A DNA stretch of 64,000 nucleotides, taken from Bdellovibrio bacteriovorus. Its GTDB lineage: Bacteria > Bdellovibrionota > Bdellovibrionia > Bdellovibrionales > Bdellovibrionaceae. The notes under the pieces were generated by a model. The model saw only the letters and a list, made by a program, of their open reading frames with translations. It searched no databases and was not told where the DNA came from. Position 1 is the first letter of the stretch. Each line of letters starts with the position of its first letter. The stretch is from contig NZ_LUKD01000001.1 in NCBI RefSeq assembly GCF_001592745.1, positions 2,017,890 to 2,081,889 on the forward strand. Direction: 5' to 3'. Positions 33,902 through 41,809 of the stretch are shown here, piece after piece. The position numbers were made by a program, and so were the translations under genes.

Positions 33902-34747
33902 ATGAAAAAAGCCACTCCGCAGAGATATTTCCTTAAGAAACATGGGGCTAAGAAACTTTTACCCAAAGTTTCAACGTCGGATAATAAGTCGTCCCGTGGT
34001 CGCAGTCTGATTTTAGCCGGCAGTGCAGAGTACCCGGGCGCCGGAGTCTTGGCGGCGAAAGCCGCACTTCGCACGGGCAGTGGTTACGTGACACTGGCGC
34101 AAAAAAATATCGCGGTTTCGTCATTGGAAAATCCTGATTTTTTGCTTTGTGATCTTAACAAAAAATCTTGGCATGAGTTGAAATTCGACGTGATTCTGGT
34201 TGGGCCCGGATTTGGAGTTAATAGTTTTACAGCCCAAGTTATTCGCGAATTAAAGAATAAAAAAATCGAAAAAGTGATCTTAGATGCGGATGCTCTTACA
34301 GTGTGCGCGAATGAAAATCTATTTCCTTTGCCGGCGACTTGGATCGTCACTCCGCACACGGGTGAACTCGCTCGTTGCTTAAAGATCAGTGTAGAGGAAA
34401 TCAATGCGGATCGCTATGCTGCCGCTCGGTTCGCTCAAAATCTTTTTCAGTGTGTGGTGATTTTAAAAGGGCACGAAACCCTGATCGCAAACCGCCAGCG
34501 AATTTATACCAATAAAACGGGAAATGCGGCCTTAGCGAAGTCCGGGACTGGGGATGTGCTGGCAGGAATCTTAACGGCCTTACGCGGGCAGGGGCTGACA
34601 GCGACACAGGCGGCTGTCTTAGGGGTTTATATCCATGGAGCGACGGCCAATCTTTGGGCTTCGCGCCAGAAAGACCTTTTATCGATGATGGCCTCGGACG
34701 TAATCGAATATATCCCATCTGTACTGCGTATTCTTCGTGGGAATTGA
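33902..34747 (+). CDS. nnrD: ADP/ATP-dependent NAD(P)H-hydrate dehydratase
   Basis: The enzyme repairs hydrated NADH and NADPH. From ATG 33902 the product has 281 residues, the usual length of the stand-alone C-terminal (NnrD) domain, without the epimerase half. It shows ILAGSAEYPGAGVLAAKAAL, DADALTV, TPHTGELAR, LKGHETLI and GTGDVLAGIL, all family blocks. A longer frame reaching back to 33719 would run through the antisense of map and is rejected. Confidence 0.9.
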   Translation: MKKATPQRYFLKKHGAKKLLPKVSTSDNKSSRGRSLILAGSAEYPGAGVLAAKAALRTGSGYVTLAQKNIAVSSLENPDFLLCDLNKKSWHELKFDVILVGPGFGVNSFTAQVIRELKNKKIEKVILDADALTVCANENLFPLPATWIVTPHTGELARCLKISVEEINADRYAAARFAQNLFQCVVILKGHETLIANRQRIYTNKTGNAALAKSGTGDVLAGILTALRGQGLTATQAAVLGVYIHGATANLWASRQKDLLSMMASDVIEYIPSVLRILRGN

Positions 34748-34836
34748 AAAAAGTTCTCACTAGCAGAGCTGACACAACCTTGTCTTTCCTTTTTGAGGCC
34801 TCCTAGGTAAAAACGGCCGCAAACAGGGAGAATTTC

Positions 34837-35787
34837 ATGAATAAAGGGCTTTTGCTCGCAGCTCTTGTGACTTGGACTTTCGCGGCCCAAGCACAAACGT
34901 CTACCACGACACTTTCAACGACTTCTTCAGCCCCAAGCTCTGAAGTGGTGACTCAAGAATCCACAATGAAAGTGGATAGCGTTCTAAAGAACAAAAAATT
35001 CGAAGACGATAAAGACATCACAGATTCTCGTTTGAAAGCAGATTCTGGATCTCTTTCAAGATATTCCCTGAAATTTTCTTTGTCTTACTATGGTCCTCCG
35101 ATCGGTGACCTTTCCAACAAAAAACAACCAAATCCAGACGGTTCTATCGGGAACAACGACACCTCATTGAGCGGTTCTATCAGCGGTCGTTACCGTCTTG
35201 ATAGCAAAAGCGCGATCAGCATGGGGACGGGTGTTAGTGCTTTGACGCCTTTCCACGGTTCCGAGCGCACGGATGTAAAAACACCGTTTGTGAACTATGA
35301 CCGCAACACGCGTCTGGGTGACGTACAAATGAGAAACTCTTACGGAGTTTCTGTGACGACAGTTCAAGAGTACATCGACGTGGGTCAGTATGCGACTTTA
35401 AGCTACGATAACTCTTTGGTTTACAACTTGGGTGCCTCTGGCTTTGCAGTAGGTATGGATGCCAGCTTAAGCTACTTCCTTTACAATCGTGATTATCAAG
35501 CTAAAGACCGCACGGCGGGTCGTTACTACCTAGGCTGGTATCCGCAAGTGAAGTACAATGTGACAGACAAATTCAACATGTACACTTCAGTTGCTGTTGG
35601 TTTCACAAACCCACGTGCTCGTGAAGATCAATTCGCTATGTTGAACAGAACAACAAGCCAACGCCTAGGTGCAGGTTACGCCTTCACTCGTGACATCTAT
35701 CTTTCAACATTCCTAAATTTCTACCCCAAAGATCTAAGAACAGAGTCTACGACAGTCAGCTTCTCTACCGTCTTCTCGATCCTGTAG
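34837..35787 (+). CDS. predicted outer-membrane beta-barrel protein
   Basis: The 316-residue product has a signal peptide (cleavage after AQA, residue 19), a Ser/Thr-rich disordered stretch and, from about residue 75, repeated amphipathic strands such as YSLKFSLSYYG, SGSISGRYRL and MYTSVAVGFT. Short turns and aromatic girdle residues suggest a barrel of 10-12 strands; the C-terminus does not end in the usual Phe. GGGAG lies before the ATG. Function unknown; a strong terminator follows. Confidence 0.7.
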   Translation: MNKGLLLAALVTWTFAAQAQTSTTTLSTTSSAPSSEVVTQESTMKVDSVLKNKKFEDDKDITDSRLKADSGSLSRYSLKFSLSYYGPPIGDLSNKKQPNPDGSIGNNDTSLSGSISGRYRLDSKSAISMGTGVSALTPFHGSERTDVKTPFVNYDRNTRLGDVQMRNSYGVSVTTVQEYIDVGQYATLSYDNSLVYNLGASGFAVGMDASLSYFLYNRDYQAKDRTAGRYYLGWYPQVKYNVTDKFNMYTSVAVGFTNPRAREDQFAMLNRTTSQRLGAGYAFTRDIYLSTFLNFYPKDLRTESTTVSFSTVFSIL

Positions 35788-35826
35788 GTGCCTGCTTCTT
35801 TTTTGGGTCTACACCGCGTAAAAGTA

Positions 35827-35856
35827 AAAAGGGAACTCATTGAGTTCCCTTTTTTA
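35827..35856. terminator. strong bidirectional terminator
   Basis: GGGAACTCA and TGAGTTCCC form a perfect 9-bp stem with a one-base centre (in practice a 3-5 nt loop), with AAAAA before and TTTTTT after. It ends the barrel-protein gene. The rest of 35857-36023 has no ORF; AATCG-CTG-CGATT followed by T6 near 36000 is a weak second terminator. Confidence 0.9.
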
Positions 35857-36023
35857 TTTTTCAACGTCGTTCAAAGGCGCCTCTAGAGCGATTTTCGCTG
35901 TATCAAAAATAAATTTTCACTAAAACCCCTGACGATCTTCTAAACACTGCTTGAAGTTTGATCAGACTTTCTTGTTTCAATCCAAGAATCGCTGCGATTT
36001 TTTAAAAATTTGAAAAATTCCCC

Positions 36024-36050
36024 TCAACTCTACAAAGGTCCAGCCGATAA
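36024..36050 (+). promoter_or_regulatory. sigma-28 (FliA) promoter
   Basis: TCAACTCT (36024-36031), an 11-nt spacer and a perfect GCCGATAA (36043-36050). The FliA consensus is TAAAGTTT-N11-GCCGATAA; TCAA is a common -35 variant in other bacteria. Transcription would start near 36057, 13-14 nt upstream of the ribosome-binding site at 36069-36074. Confidence 0.7.
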
Positions 36051-36080
36051 GTTTACTACCTTGAATGAAAGGAGCCTTGA

Positions 36081-36170
36081 ATGGCGAAATCCAAAGTAGT
36101 ACGTCACGAATATATTCTTAGTCAGGAGATTCGTGAATTGGCTCTACACAGGGAGACAGGTCCACCTTGA
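36081..36170 (+). CDS. 29-residue micro-protein in its own transcription unit
   Basis: The frame starts at ATG 36081, six bases after a strong AAAGGAG, and encodes a short basic then amphipathic peptide (MAKSKVVRHEYILSQEIREL plus nine residues). It is enclosed by a FliA-type promoter ending at 36050 and a strong terminator at 36198-36230, giving a transcript of about 175 nt. It has no signal peptide; residues 8-22 could form one helix. No family recognised. The transcript might instead act as a small RNA, but the ribosome-binding site argues for translation. Confidence 0.6.
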   Translation: MAKSKVVRHEYILSQEIRELALHRETGPP

Positions 36171-36197
36171 AAGAATAATTAAAAGGTGAAATTGGTG

Positions 36198-36230
36198 AAA
36201 CCAGAATCGACAAGGGATTCTGGTTTTTTT
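36198..36230 (+). terminator. strong terminator of the micro-gene
   Basis: AAACCAGAATC, a seven-base loop, GATTCTGG and seven T. It lies 28 nt after the micro-ORF stop and four bases before the stop of the convergent Nudix gene. Confidence 0.92.
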
Positions 36231-36234
36231 ATTT

Positions 36235-36858
36235 CTAATTCTGCGGTCCCAAGCTGCGCAGCCGATTGAGCAGATCAATCACCATCATGTAGGTCAGTCC
36301 CCACAGTGGTGGATCACGATCTAAATAAATCGCAGGCAAGTGGTGGTCATGACCGTTGTCACGTTTGATCTTATAATGTGTCTGCCTTTGCGGATTTTGG
36401 ATCTCTTTCAAAGGAATCCAAAAGAAGTCGGCGACTTCGGATGCATCTAGTGTCAGCGCAAAATCACGATTCGTATAAAAAACAAAAGGACGAATATAAA
36501 AATCCAGCATGGAGCCCGCTTTGCGTGCCTGGACATCGTCCAGTCGACCTAACAATTCATCCACGGTTAGATCGACTCCGACTTCCTCTTTTGTTTCGCG
36601 AAGCGCGGCATCTAAATCGGTCTTATCATAGTTTTCACGTATACCGCCGGGAAACGCGAGGTGACCCGCCCAGCGATCTTCGGGGTGAAAAGCTCTTTGA
36701 ATAAACGCAATCTCTAATTGTTCAAAAGAGTGTCCGCGCAAGATCGCAGCGACACATGCATGACGTGTCAATTTGGATGCAAGATCCACGGGAGGTTGAG
36801 ACTGAAAAAGAGAATGAAGTATGTCTTTCAAGGTAAAATCCTTCGCAAGTTCTATCAT
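36235..36858 (-). CDS. Nudix hydrolase (CoA-pyrophosphatase type)
   Basis: The 207-residue enzyme cleaves a nucleoside diphosphate linked to another group, probably CoA or a derivative. The Nudix box begins at GG (71-72) and ends REtkEEvG (87-94), and the upstream AGHLAFPGG is the motif typical of NudL-type CoA pyrophosphatases. No clear ribosome-binding site precedes the ATG at 36858. Confidence 0.85.
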   Translation of the reverse strand: MIELAKDFTLKDILHSLFQSQPPVDLASKLTRHACVAAILRGHSFEQLEIAFIQRAFHPEDRWAGHLAFPGGIRENYDKTDLDAALRETKEEVGVDLTVDELLGRLDDVQARKAGSMLDFYIRPFVFYTNRDFALTLDASEVADFFWIPLKEIQNPQRQTHYKIKRDNGHDHHLPAIYLDRDPPLWGLTYMMVIDLLNRLRSLGPQN

Positions 36859-36985
36859 AGCACGAGGCGGAGCAGAATCTTAGATTTTCATCTTGTTTTC
36901 AGTGAGGTCGAAGGGCACTCTAGACTCTGGACAAGGTCCGTACAATTCAGCAAAACGAAGGACCACTTATTGGAGGACTAAAAGA

Positions 36986-37246
36986 ATGAAAGCTCTATTC
37001 GCTATCACGGTACTTTTCGCAGGTTCTGTTTCTTTCGCTGCGCCAGATTGCACTAAAGAAGCAAAAGACAAATGGATGCCAGAAGCCAAAATGAAAGAGA
37101 TGATTTTGTCTCAAGGGTATAAAATCAAAAAATTCAAAGTGGATGGCAATTGCTACGAAATTTATGGTTGGGACAAAGCGGGTGCGAAAGTAGAAATCTA
37201 CTTCAACCCTGTGGACGGTTCTATCGTGAAAGAATACAAAAAGTAA
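36986..37246 (+). CDS. periplasmic PepSY-domain protein
   Basis: From ATG 36986 (GGAGG ten bases upstream) the product has 86 residues: a signal peptide ending after about 19 residues (VSFAA) and a PepSY-type domain with GYKIKKFKVDGNCYEIYGWD and a final FNPVDGSIVKEYKK. Small PepSY proteins next to cytochrome b genes are seen in electron-transfer clusters, and a di-heme cytochrome b gene follows after 26 nt. Confidence 0.8.
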   Translation: MKALFAITVLFAGSVSFAAPDCTKEAKDKWMPEAKMKEMILSQGYKIKKFKVDGNCYEIYGWDKAGAKVEIYFNPVDGSIVKEYKK

Positions 37247-37272
37247 TTTTACTTTGAACAAGGGACTAGGCC

Positions 37273-37800
37273 ATGAATGCGGGTGAAAAAAGAATCTACG
37301 TTTGGGATCCTTTTATCCGCGTATTTCATTGGACGCTGGTCCTTTGTATTTTTCTAAATTATTTTATCACCGAAGAAGGCGATACGGTGCATGAAGTGAT
37401 TGGATACGTGGCGGCGGGGTTTGTTATCGCCCGTGTTGTTTGGGGATTTATTGGCGGACCCACCGCACGGTTCCGCAATTGGCTCGCCAATCCCGTGACG
37501 GTATATAAATATCTGCGAGATTATAAAAATCGTAAAGCCTATGTGACTCACAATCCTATCGCAGGATGGGTGATGATCTTTTTATTAACCTGTGTGATTG
37601 GGCTCGGCATCACCGGTTATATGATGGGAACTGACACTTACTTCGGCGAAGAGTGGGTCGAAGAACTTCACCACAACATTGGTAATGTCATGATGGGTGG
37701 AGTTGCAATTCATGTTCTAGGCGTTCTTTTAGCCAGCTACCACGAGAAACAGAATCTCGTGGCAGGCATGATTCACGGTTACAAAAATCAAAAAGACTAA
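37273..37800 (+). CDS. di-heme cytochrome b561-type membrane protein
   Basis: The 175-residue protein has four transmembrane helices and histidines in suitable places for two b hemes: His19 in FHWTLVLC, VHEV in the second helix region, HHNIGN and AIHVLGVLLASYHE in the fourth. The family couples quinone or periplasmic donors to an acceptor. With the PepSY protein before it, it probably forms a small transmembrane electron-transfer pair. Its last 4 nt overlap the convergent Cys-rich gene. Confidence 0.85.
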   Translation: MNAGEKRIYVWDPFIRVFHWTLVLCIFLNYFITEEGDTVHEVIGYVAAGFVIARVVWGFIGGPTARFRNWLANPVTVYKYLRDYKNRKAYVTHNPIAGWVMIFLLTCVIGLGITGYMMGTDTYFGEEWVEELHHNIGNVMMGGVAIHVLGVLLASYHEKQNLVAGMIHGYKNQKD

Positions 37801-38222
37801 CGGCAGTCGCGACGAGACACAGTCTCTGAAGTTTCGCTGCAGCTTACGATACGGCAGTTGTTATAGCGATATTGACATTGATAGATAGCGTCTCTTTCTG
37901 AGCTATAACGATCAGGTCCACGGCCTTGCATTGTCATGCGGTAGCCACGGTAATCTGTTCCTTCCGCAGTACATGAATAGAAACTGGATTTACATGTCTC
38001 TACGCAGTTGCCGTGCTTTGCTAAACACTCACGACAGCTTCCGTGTCCACCCCAGTGTTCTTCCCAACCATCATCAGTGGCCGAGCAAGTTATGTTCGGG
38101 CGATGTGGTTCATAAGGACCAGGACGACCTGGGCGATCTGGCTTGATCCAACCAAAAATGCCTGCGGCGAACGCGTTTGCAGTGAATAGTGTGATCATTA
38201 AAACGGTGGTTAGTGCTTTCAT
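37797..38222 (-). CDS. secreted Cys-rich hypothetical protein
   Basis: The 141-residue product has a signal peptide (cleavage after about residue 19), a Pro/Arg/Gly-rich stretch (PDRPGRPGPYEPHRP) and a C-terminal domain with ten or more cysteines, several as CxxC or Cx6C, likely fully disulfide bonded. GGAGGG precedes the ATG. It has no recognised family. Confidence 0.72.
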   Translation of the reverse strand: MKALTTVLMITLFTANAFAAGIFGWIKPDRPGRPGPYEPHRPNITCSATDDGWEEHWGGHGSCRECLAKHGNCVETCKSSFYSCTAEGTDYRGYRMTMQGRGPDRYSSERDAIYQCQYRYNNCRIVSCSETSETVSRRDCR

Positions 38223-38298
38223 GGTTTTCCCTCCAAGTTGGTTAACAAAGAGGGATATATCAAAGAAGATGCCAAAGAATTCAGAGTCACTCTGACAC

Positions 38299-38916
38299 TT
38301 AAATCAAATAGAGCAGTATGCAGAAGTACTGACACGCACTGCCACCCAGGACAAAAAGATGCCAGATGCCATGGAAGTGGCGCACCTTTTCATCGAAAAG
38401 AAAAAAGACAATGCCCACGGTGTACAGGATTCCACCCAACGTCAACCACACCATGGCCGCTGTTGATAAGACTGCCGTTAAAGGTTTCAGAGCCACAACA
38501 ATCAACCATCCCATCACGACATAAATAATCATGGAAGGTGTGCGTGTGCGATGCGCGAGTGTCAGTTCGTAAATGATTCCCAAGGCAGCCAGTGTCCAGT
38601 TGATTCCAAAAATCCACCAACCCCATGGTCCTCGCAAAGTAATCAAAGTAAAAGGTGTGTAAGTTCCAGCGATAAGCAGATAGATAGCGATGTGATCTAG
38701 CTTTTGAAGGATTTGTTTCGCGCGACCTTGCATGCTGTGATAAAGAGTCGAGATCGTATAAAGAAAGACTAACATCCCACCGTAAACGCTGGTGCCGACA
38801 ATCTTCCACACGTCGCCATGCACGCTAGCCAAAGTGACAAGCACAGACGTACCTGCCACCGACAATGCGGCACCCACAAGATGCGTGATACTGTTAAAGC
38901 GTTCACCGTGGTAGAT
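38299..38916 (-). CDS. hemolysin III / PAQR-family membrane protein, apparent AUC start
   Basis: The seven-helix protein has the PAQR motifs STLYHS, LDHIAIYLLIAGTYTPF and HGIWHLFVLGGS that bind a metal ion; family roles include membrane homeostasis and possible hydrolase activity. The only ATG/GTG/TTG in frame before the conserved region is GTG at 38877, which would cut off YHGERFNSITHL, a segment conserved at the family N-terminus. An in-frame TGA lies a few codons upstream. GGAGG lies four bases before ATC at 38916-38914, exactly where the usual initiator Met sits, so I place the start there. Gene length would be 205 codons, normal for the family. Confidence 0.7.
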   Translation of the reverse strand: MYHGERFNSITHLVGAALSVAGTSVLVTLASVHGDVWKIVGTSVYGGMLVFLYTISTLYHSMQGRAKQILQKLDHIAIYLLIAGTYTPFTLITLRGPWGWWIFGINWTLAALGIIYELTLAHRTRTPSMIIYVVMGWLIVVALKPLTAVLSTAAMVWLTLGGILYTVGIVFFLFDEKVRHFHGIWHLFVLGGSACQYFCILLYLI

Positions 38917-38996
38917 AAGGCCTCCAGTGAAAACAGGATATCACAATTTTTCTTTTTAAGCTGAGTTACAAAAAATTATGCAAAGAAAAGAGGACA

Positions 38997-39028
38997 GATG
39001 AAAGCTCGTTAAGAAGAGAGCTTTCATC
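38997..39028. terminator. hairpin after the MFS gene
   Basis: GATGAAAGCTC and GAGCTTTCATC make a perfect 11-bp stem with a ten-base loop. The T-rich side is better on the plus strand; on the minus strand it may still end the transporter transcript. Confidence 0.7.
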
Positions 39029-39033
39029 TTATT

Positions 39034-40236
39034 TTAAGTCGCATGTTTGTCTTTTATAAGGACAATCCAAGCCACGAAGCACACGACCGCAGCAAAGAAG
39101 TACGGTGCACCTGGAATATAAACTCCAGTTTTGTCGGCTGTAAAGACGGCAAAGAGTTTTGTAGTTACAAGGGGGTTAATGATTGCAGCAAGACTCGTCA
39201 AGCTGACAAGAGTCCCTTGCAGCTCACCCTGTTCTTGAGGTGGAGTATTGTGAGTCACTAAGGATTGAAGTGCAGGACCACACACCCAAAACACCGAGGA
39301 CGCCGTTAAAATGGCGTACATCATCCATCCTTGGTTGGCTAAGCCATAGAAAATACAAGCCACACCAAATCCCACGGTTCCCCACACAACTGTTCGACGT
39401 TCCCCTAATTTAGGAATTAAAAGTCGCGTCAGCCATCCTTGGGAAATCGCGGAAAGGACCCCGACAAGCGCCAAAGACAGCCCCACTTCTGAAGTTGTCC
39501 AACCGAAGCGAGTCTCTGTGTACAATGTCCAAATCGAAGGATGAGTTTGCCCTGCAAGTTGAAAGCAGAAGTACACGATCAACAGTGCTAACAAATGCTT
39601 AGCTTGGAAAATTTTTGAAAGCGAGCTGAAGGGATTTGTTTTTTGCAAAACCACTTTGCGTCGCATTTCTTGAGGTAGGGATTCTGGCAAAATGAAAAAT
39701 CCAAAAAGAAAGTTTAGAAGATTCATTCCCGCGGCTACTAAGAAAGGATAGTGCGGACCATAGTGACCCAAAAGTCCCCCGATCGCGGGACCAATAATAA
39801 AGCCCAAGCCAAAAGCGGCACCAATCATACCAAAATTTGCAGAGCGATTGCTGTCATCACTGACATCGGCGATATACGCCATAGCCACCGTGATGTTCGC
39901 ACCTGTAAGGCCCGCCAAGATACGTCCAATAAATAAAATTTCAATCGTCGGTGCGTAGGCCATTAAAATGTAATCAATGCCTGCGACAAACAGGGATACT
40001 AAAAGAACGGAACGTCGTCCGAAGCGATCTGAAAGGGCTCCTAAAAGAGGAGAAGCCACAAACTGCATCAGTGCGTAGATGGAGATAAAATAGCCGAAGT
40101 ATTCAGACACTGAAGTTTCGCTAGAGACAAACCTTCGCATGATATCGGGAAGGGACGGAATCACTAGACCCACGCCGATCATATCCAAAGTCACCGTAAT
40201 AAAAATAAAGAGCAATCCAGCTTTTGATTTCGTCAT
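39034..40236 (-). CDS. MFS transporter of the TetA-like drug-export family
   Basis: The 400-residue protein (from ATG 40236) has 12 transmembrane helices and the major-facilitator motif A, GALSDRFGRRSVLL, in the loop between helices 2 and 3, with the TetA-type N-terminus (TVTLDMIGVGLVIPSLPDI). Such proteins export drugs by proton antiport; tetracycline resistance itself cannot be claimed from sequence. An ATG at 40275 would add 13 residues. No ribosome-binding site is clear at either. No repressor gene sits beside it. Confidence 0.85.
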   Translation of the reverse strand: MTKSKAGLLFIFITVTLDMIGVGLVIPSLPDIMRRFVSSETSVSEYFGYFISIYALMQFVASPLLGALSDRFGRRSVLLVSLFVAGIDYILMAYAPTIEILFIGRILAGLTGANITVAMAYIADVSDDSNRSANFGMIGAAFGLGFIIGPAIGGLLGHYGPHYPFLVAAGMNLLNFLFGFFILPESLPQEMRRKVVLQKTNPFSSLSKIFQAKHLLALLIVYFCFQLAGQTHPSIWTLYTETRFGWTTSEVGLSLALVGVLSAISQGWLTRLLIPKLGERRTVVWGTVGFGVACIFYGLANQGWMMYAILTASSVFWVCGPALQSLVTHNTPPQEQGELQGTLVSLTSLAAIINPLVTTKLFAVFTADKTGVYIPGAPYFFAAVVCFVAWIVLIKDKHAT

Positions 40237-40355
40237 AAAAACGAGGCTACGAAAGTGCCCTAATTTTGTCAGCAATAAGATTTGGGAGCCCAGCGATTTT
40301 CTTTAACCGAAGCAAGGGGCTGCGGCATCTTATTTATAAGAACGGGAGGGCAAGG

Positions 40356-40595
40356 ATGCGCTTCTTAATAGCTTTAATAACTTTGACGGGATCGATCTCT
40401 TTTGCGGAAGTAAAAAACTTTAACGGTTTGGTGGCAGAGGCCACTCAACAAGAAAAGAGGATGCATAGAAAGCTACTTCAATCGATACAGAATGTTCAGG
40501 TGTCTATCGCCTATAACGATAAATTAGATCAGATTCGATCGGCCCGGGAACCCGCTTCAGAAGCGATCAAGGTTCGACTGGTGTCGGCGGAATAA
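40356..40595 (+). CDS. small secreted hypothetical protein
   Basis: ATG 40356, with GGGAGGG seven bases upstream, opens a 79-residue protein with a signal peptide (MRFLIALITLTGSISFA) and a mature polar helical part of about 62 residues. A longer frame from 40266 lacks a ribosome-binding site. It is followed at once by a terminator. Family unknown. Confidence 0.72.
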   Translation: MRFLIALITLTGSISFAEVKNFNGLVAEATQQEKRMHRKLLQSIQNVQVSIAYNDKLDQIRSAREPASEAIKVRLVSAE

Positions 40596-40625
40596 AAAAA
40601 AGGGGATCGTAAGATCCCCTTTTTG
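40596..40625. terminator. strong bidirectional terminator
   Basis: AAGGGGATC, GTAA, GATCCCC with T-runs on the right and an A-run on the left. It serves the small secreted gene and the convergent RRM gene. Confidence 0.92.
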
Positions 40626-40647
40626 ATTTTCTTATTTAGAAGAAAAA

Positions 40648-40992
40648 TTAGTAACGAGAACGACCACCGCGATCGCCGCCACCGAAGCCGCCGCGAGAGT
40701 TACCGCGACCGCCACCGAAACCGCCACCACGATTTTCACGAGGAGCCATTGGTTTAGCTTCGCTAACGTTCATGTTACGGCCACCTTGTTCAGAACCGTT
40801 CAATTTTTCGATAGCTGTTTGAGCTTCTTCATCAGAAGCCATTTCAACGAAACCGAAACCTTTGCTACGACCTGTTTCGCGATCAGTGATGATGCGAGCA
40901 GATTCAACTGTGCCGAATTGTGCAAAGATGTCGCCCAAAGATTGATCATCTAGTGAATAAGAAAGATTTCCAACGTACAATTTTTTGCCCAT
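40648..40992 (-). CDS. glycine-rich RRM RNA-binding protein
   Basis: From ATG 40992 (CGGAGGAA upstream) the product has 114 residues. One RRM domain shows RNP2 LYVGNL (5-10) and RNP1 KGFGFVEM (44-51), and the C-terminal 35 residues are Gly/Arg-rich. This matches cyanobacterial Rbp and other bacterial cold-induced RNA-binding proteins, which bind single-stranded RNA, possibly as chaperones. About 200 nt of leader precede it. An extension to 41046 is unlikely. Confidence 0.9.
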   Translation of the reverse strand: MGKKLYVGNLSYSLDDQSLGDIFAQFGTVESARIITDRETGRSKGFGFVEMASDEEAQTAIEKLNGSEQGGRNMNVSEAKPMAPRENRGGGFGGGRGNSRGGFGGGDRGGRSRY

Positions 40993-41196
40993 TATTTCCT
41001 CCGTAGGATGGGGGACTCTTAAGGGAATGAGCACTATGCTTTTCACACTAAAGAAGACCGATAATTGCTGAAACTGTTTGTAGCCTGCCTGTCTTTAAAT
41101 TGAAAGAGGAAAGAAAGAGAAAATAAAAAATGATTGGGTAATCGATAATAACCGTTCTCAAGTCGCGTATATTCGATCCTAGACCTTCGTTAGGGC

Positions 41197-41733
41197 CTAT
41201 GCGGTCTTATTTTCAAGCCTTTTTAGGTAACTTTTCAGGTTCAAAAGGGCCCTATCGGGGTTGCCCCCACCCAAGACATACAGGTCCAAGCCCAGGGCAT
41301 AGATAAATACATCCTCCGCGAACTTCTTCATGCGGGAGGGGAGAAGTTCGCGGAGGGAGCCGATCACCTGTTCATTTTCATGCAGACGCGAAGTCTTTCG
41401 CGGGTTCTGCAACGTCGATATCAAACTCAAACGCCGATCGTCTTTGTTGGAGCTTTGCAAAGAAGAATGCCACGCCTGACACACAAGAGCTTTCCAGTTT
41501 TTTTGGGGAGGGGCGCTGGAAAGATCCTTATGCAGCCGTGGCTCAAGGAGCTTTTGACATTCATTGATCAAATTTTCTTTCGTGCCGAAGTGATGGACGA
41601 GCATGCGTGTGGTGGTGTGAAGCTGTCGTGCCACTTCGTTCAAGGACAAGTCCCAAGCGCCGTGTTTACGAAACACCTTAAGAGTTGCTTTTAGAATTTC
41701 TTCGCGTCGTGCGAAATCCTTGGGTCTTGCCAT
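41197..41733 (-). CDS. TetR-family transcriptional repressor
   Basis: The 178-residue protein has an N-terminal helix-turn-helix (ARREEILKATLKVFRKHGAW, then a turn and HTTTRMLVHHFGTKENL) and a variable ligand-binding C-terminal domain. It is transcribed away from the kinase-like gene, and a 28-bp palindrome fills the gap between them, so it probably controls that gene and itself. Ligand unknown. Confidence 0.88.
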   Translation of the reverse strand: MARPKDFARREEILKATLKVFRKHGAWDLSLNEVARQLHTTTRMLVHHFGTKENLINECQKLLEPRLHKDLSSAPPQKNWKALVCQAWHSSLQSSNKDDRRLSLISTLQNPRKTSRLHENEQVIGSLRELLPSRMKKFAEDVFIYALGLDLYVLGGGNPDRALLNLKSYLKRLENKTA

Positions 41734-41740
41734 GAATCTC

Positions 41741-41768
41741 CATTCATGTACTAATTAGTTCATAAATG
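41741..41768. promoter_or_regulatory. 28-bp palindrome, predicted TetR operator
   Basis: The sequence from 41741 to 41768 pairs with itself at 12 of 14 positions, with the perfect core ACTAATTAGT at 41750-41759 and outer arms CATT/AATG. It begins 8 bp upstream of the repressor start codon and ends 42 bp before the divergent kinase gene. Confidence 0.75.
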
Positions 41769-41809
41769 ATTTTTGATGGCAACAGAAATATATTTTTTTT
41801 GAAAGAAAA

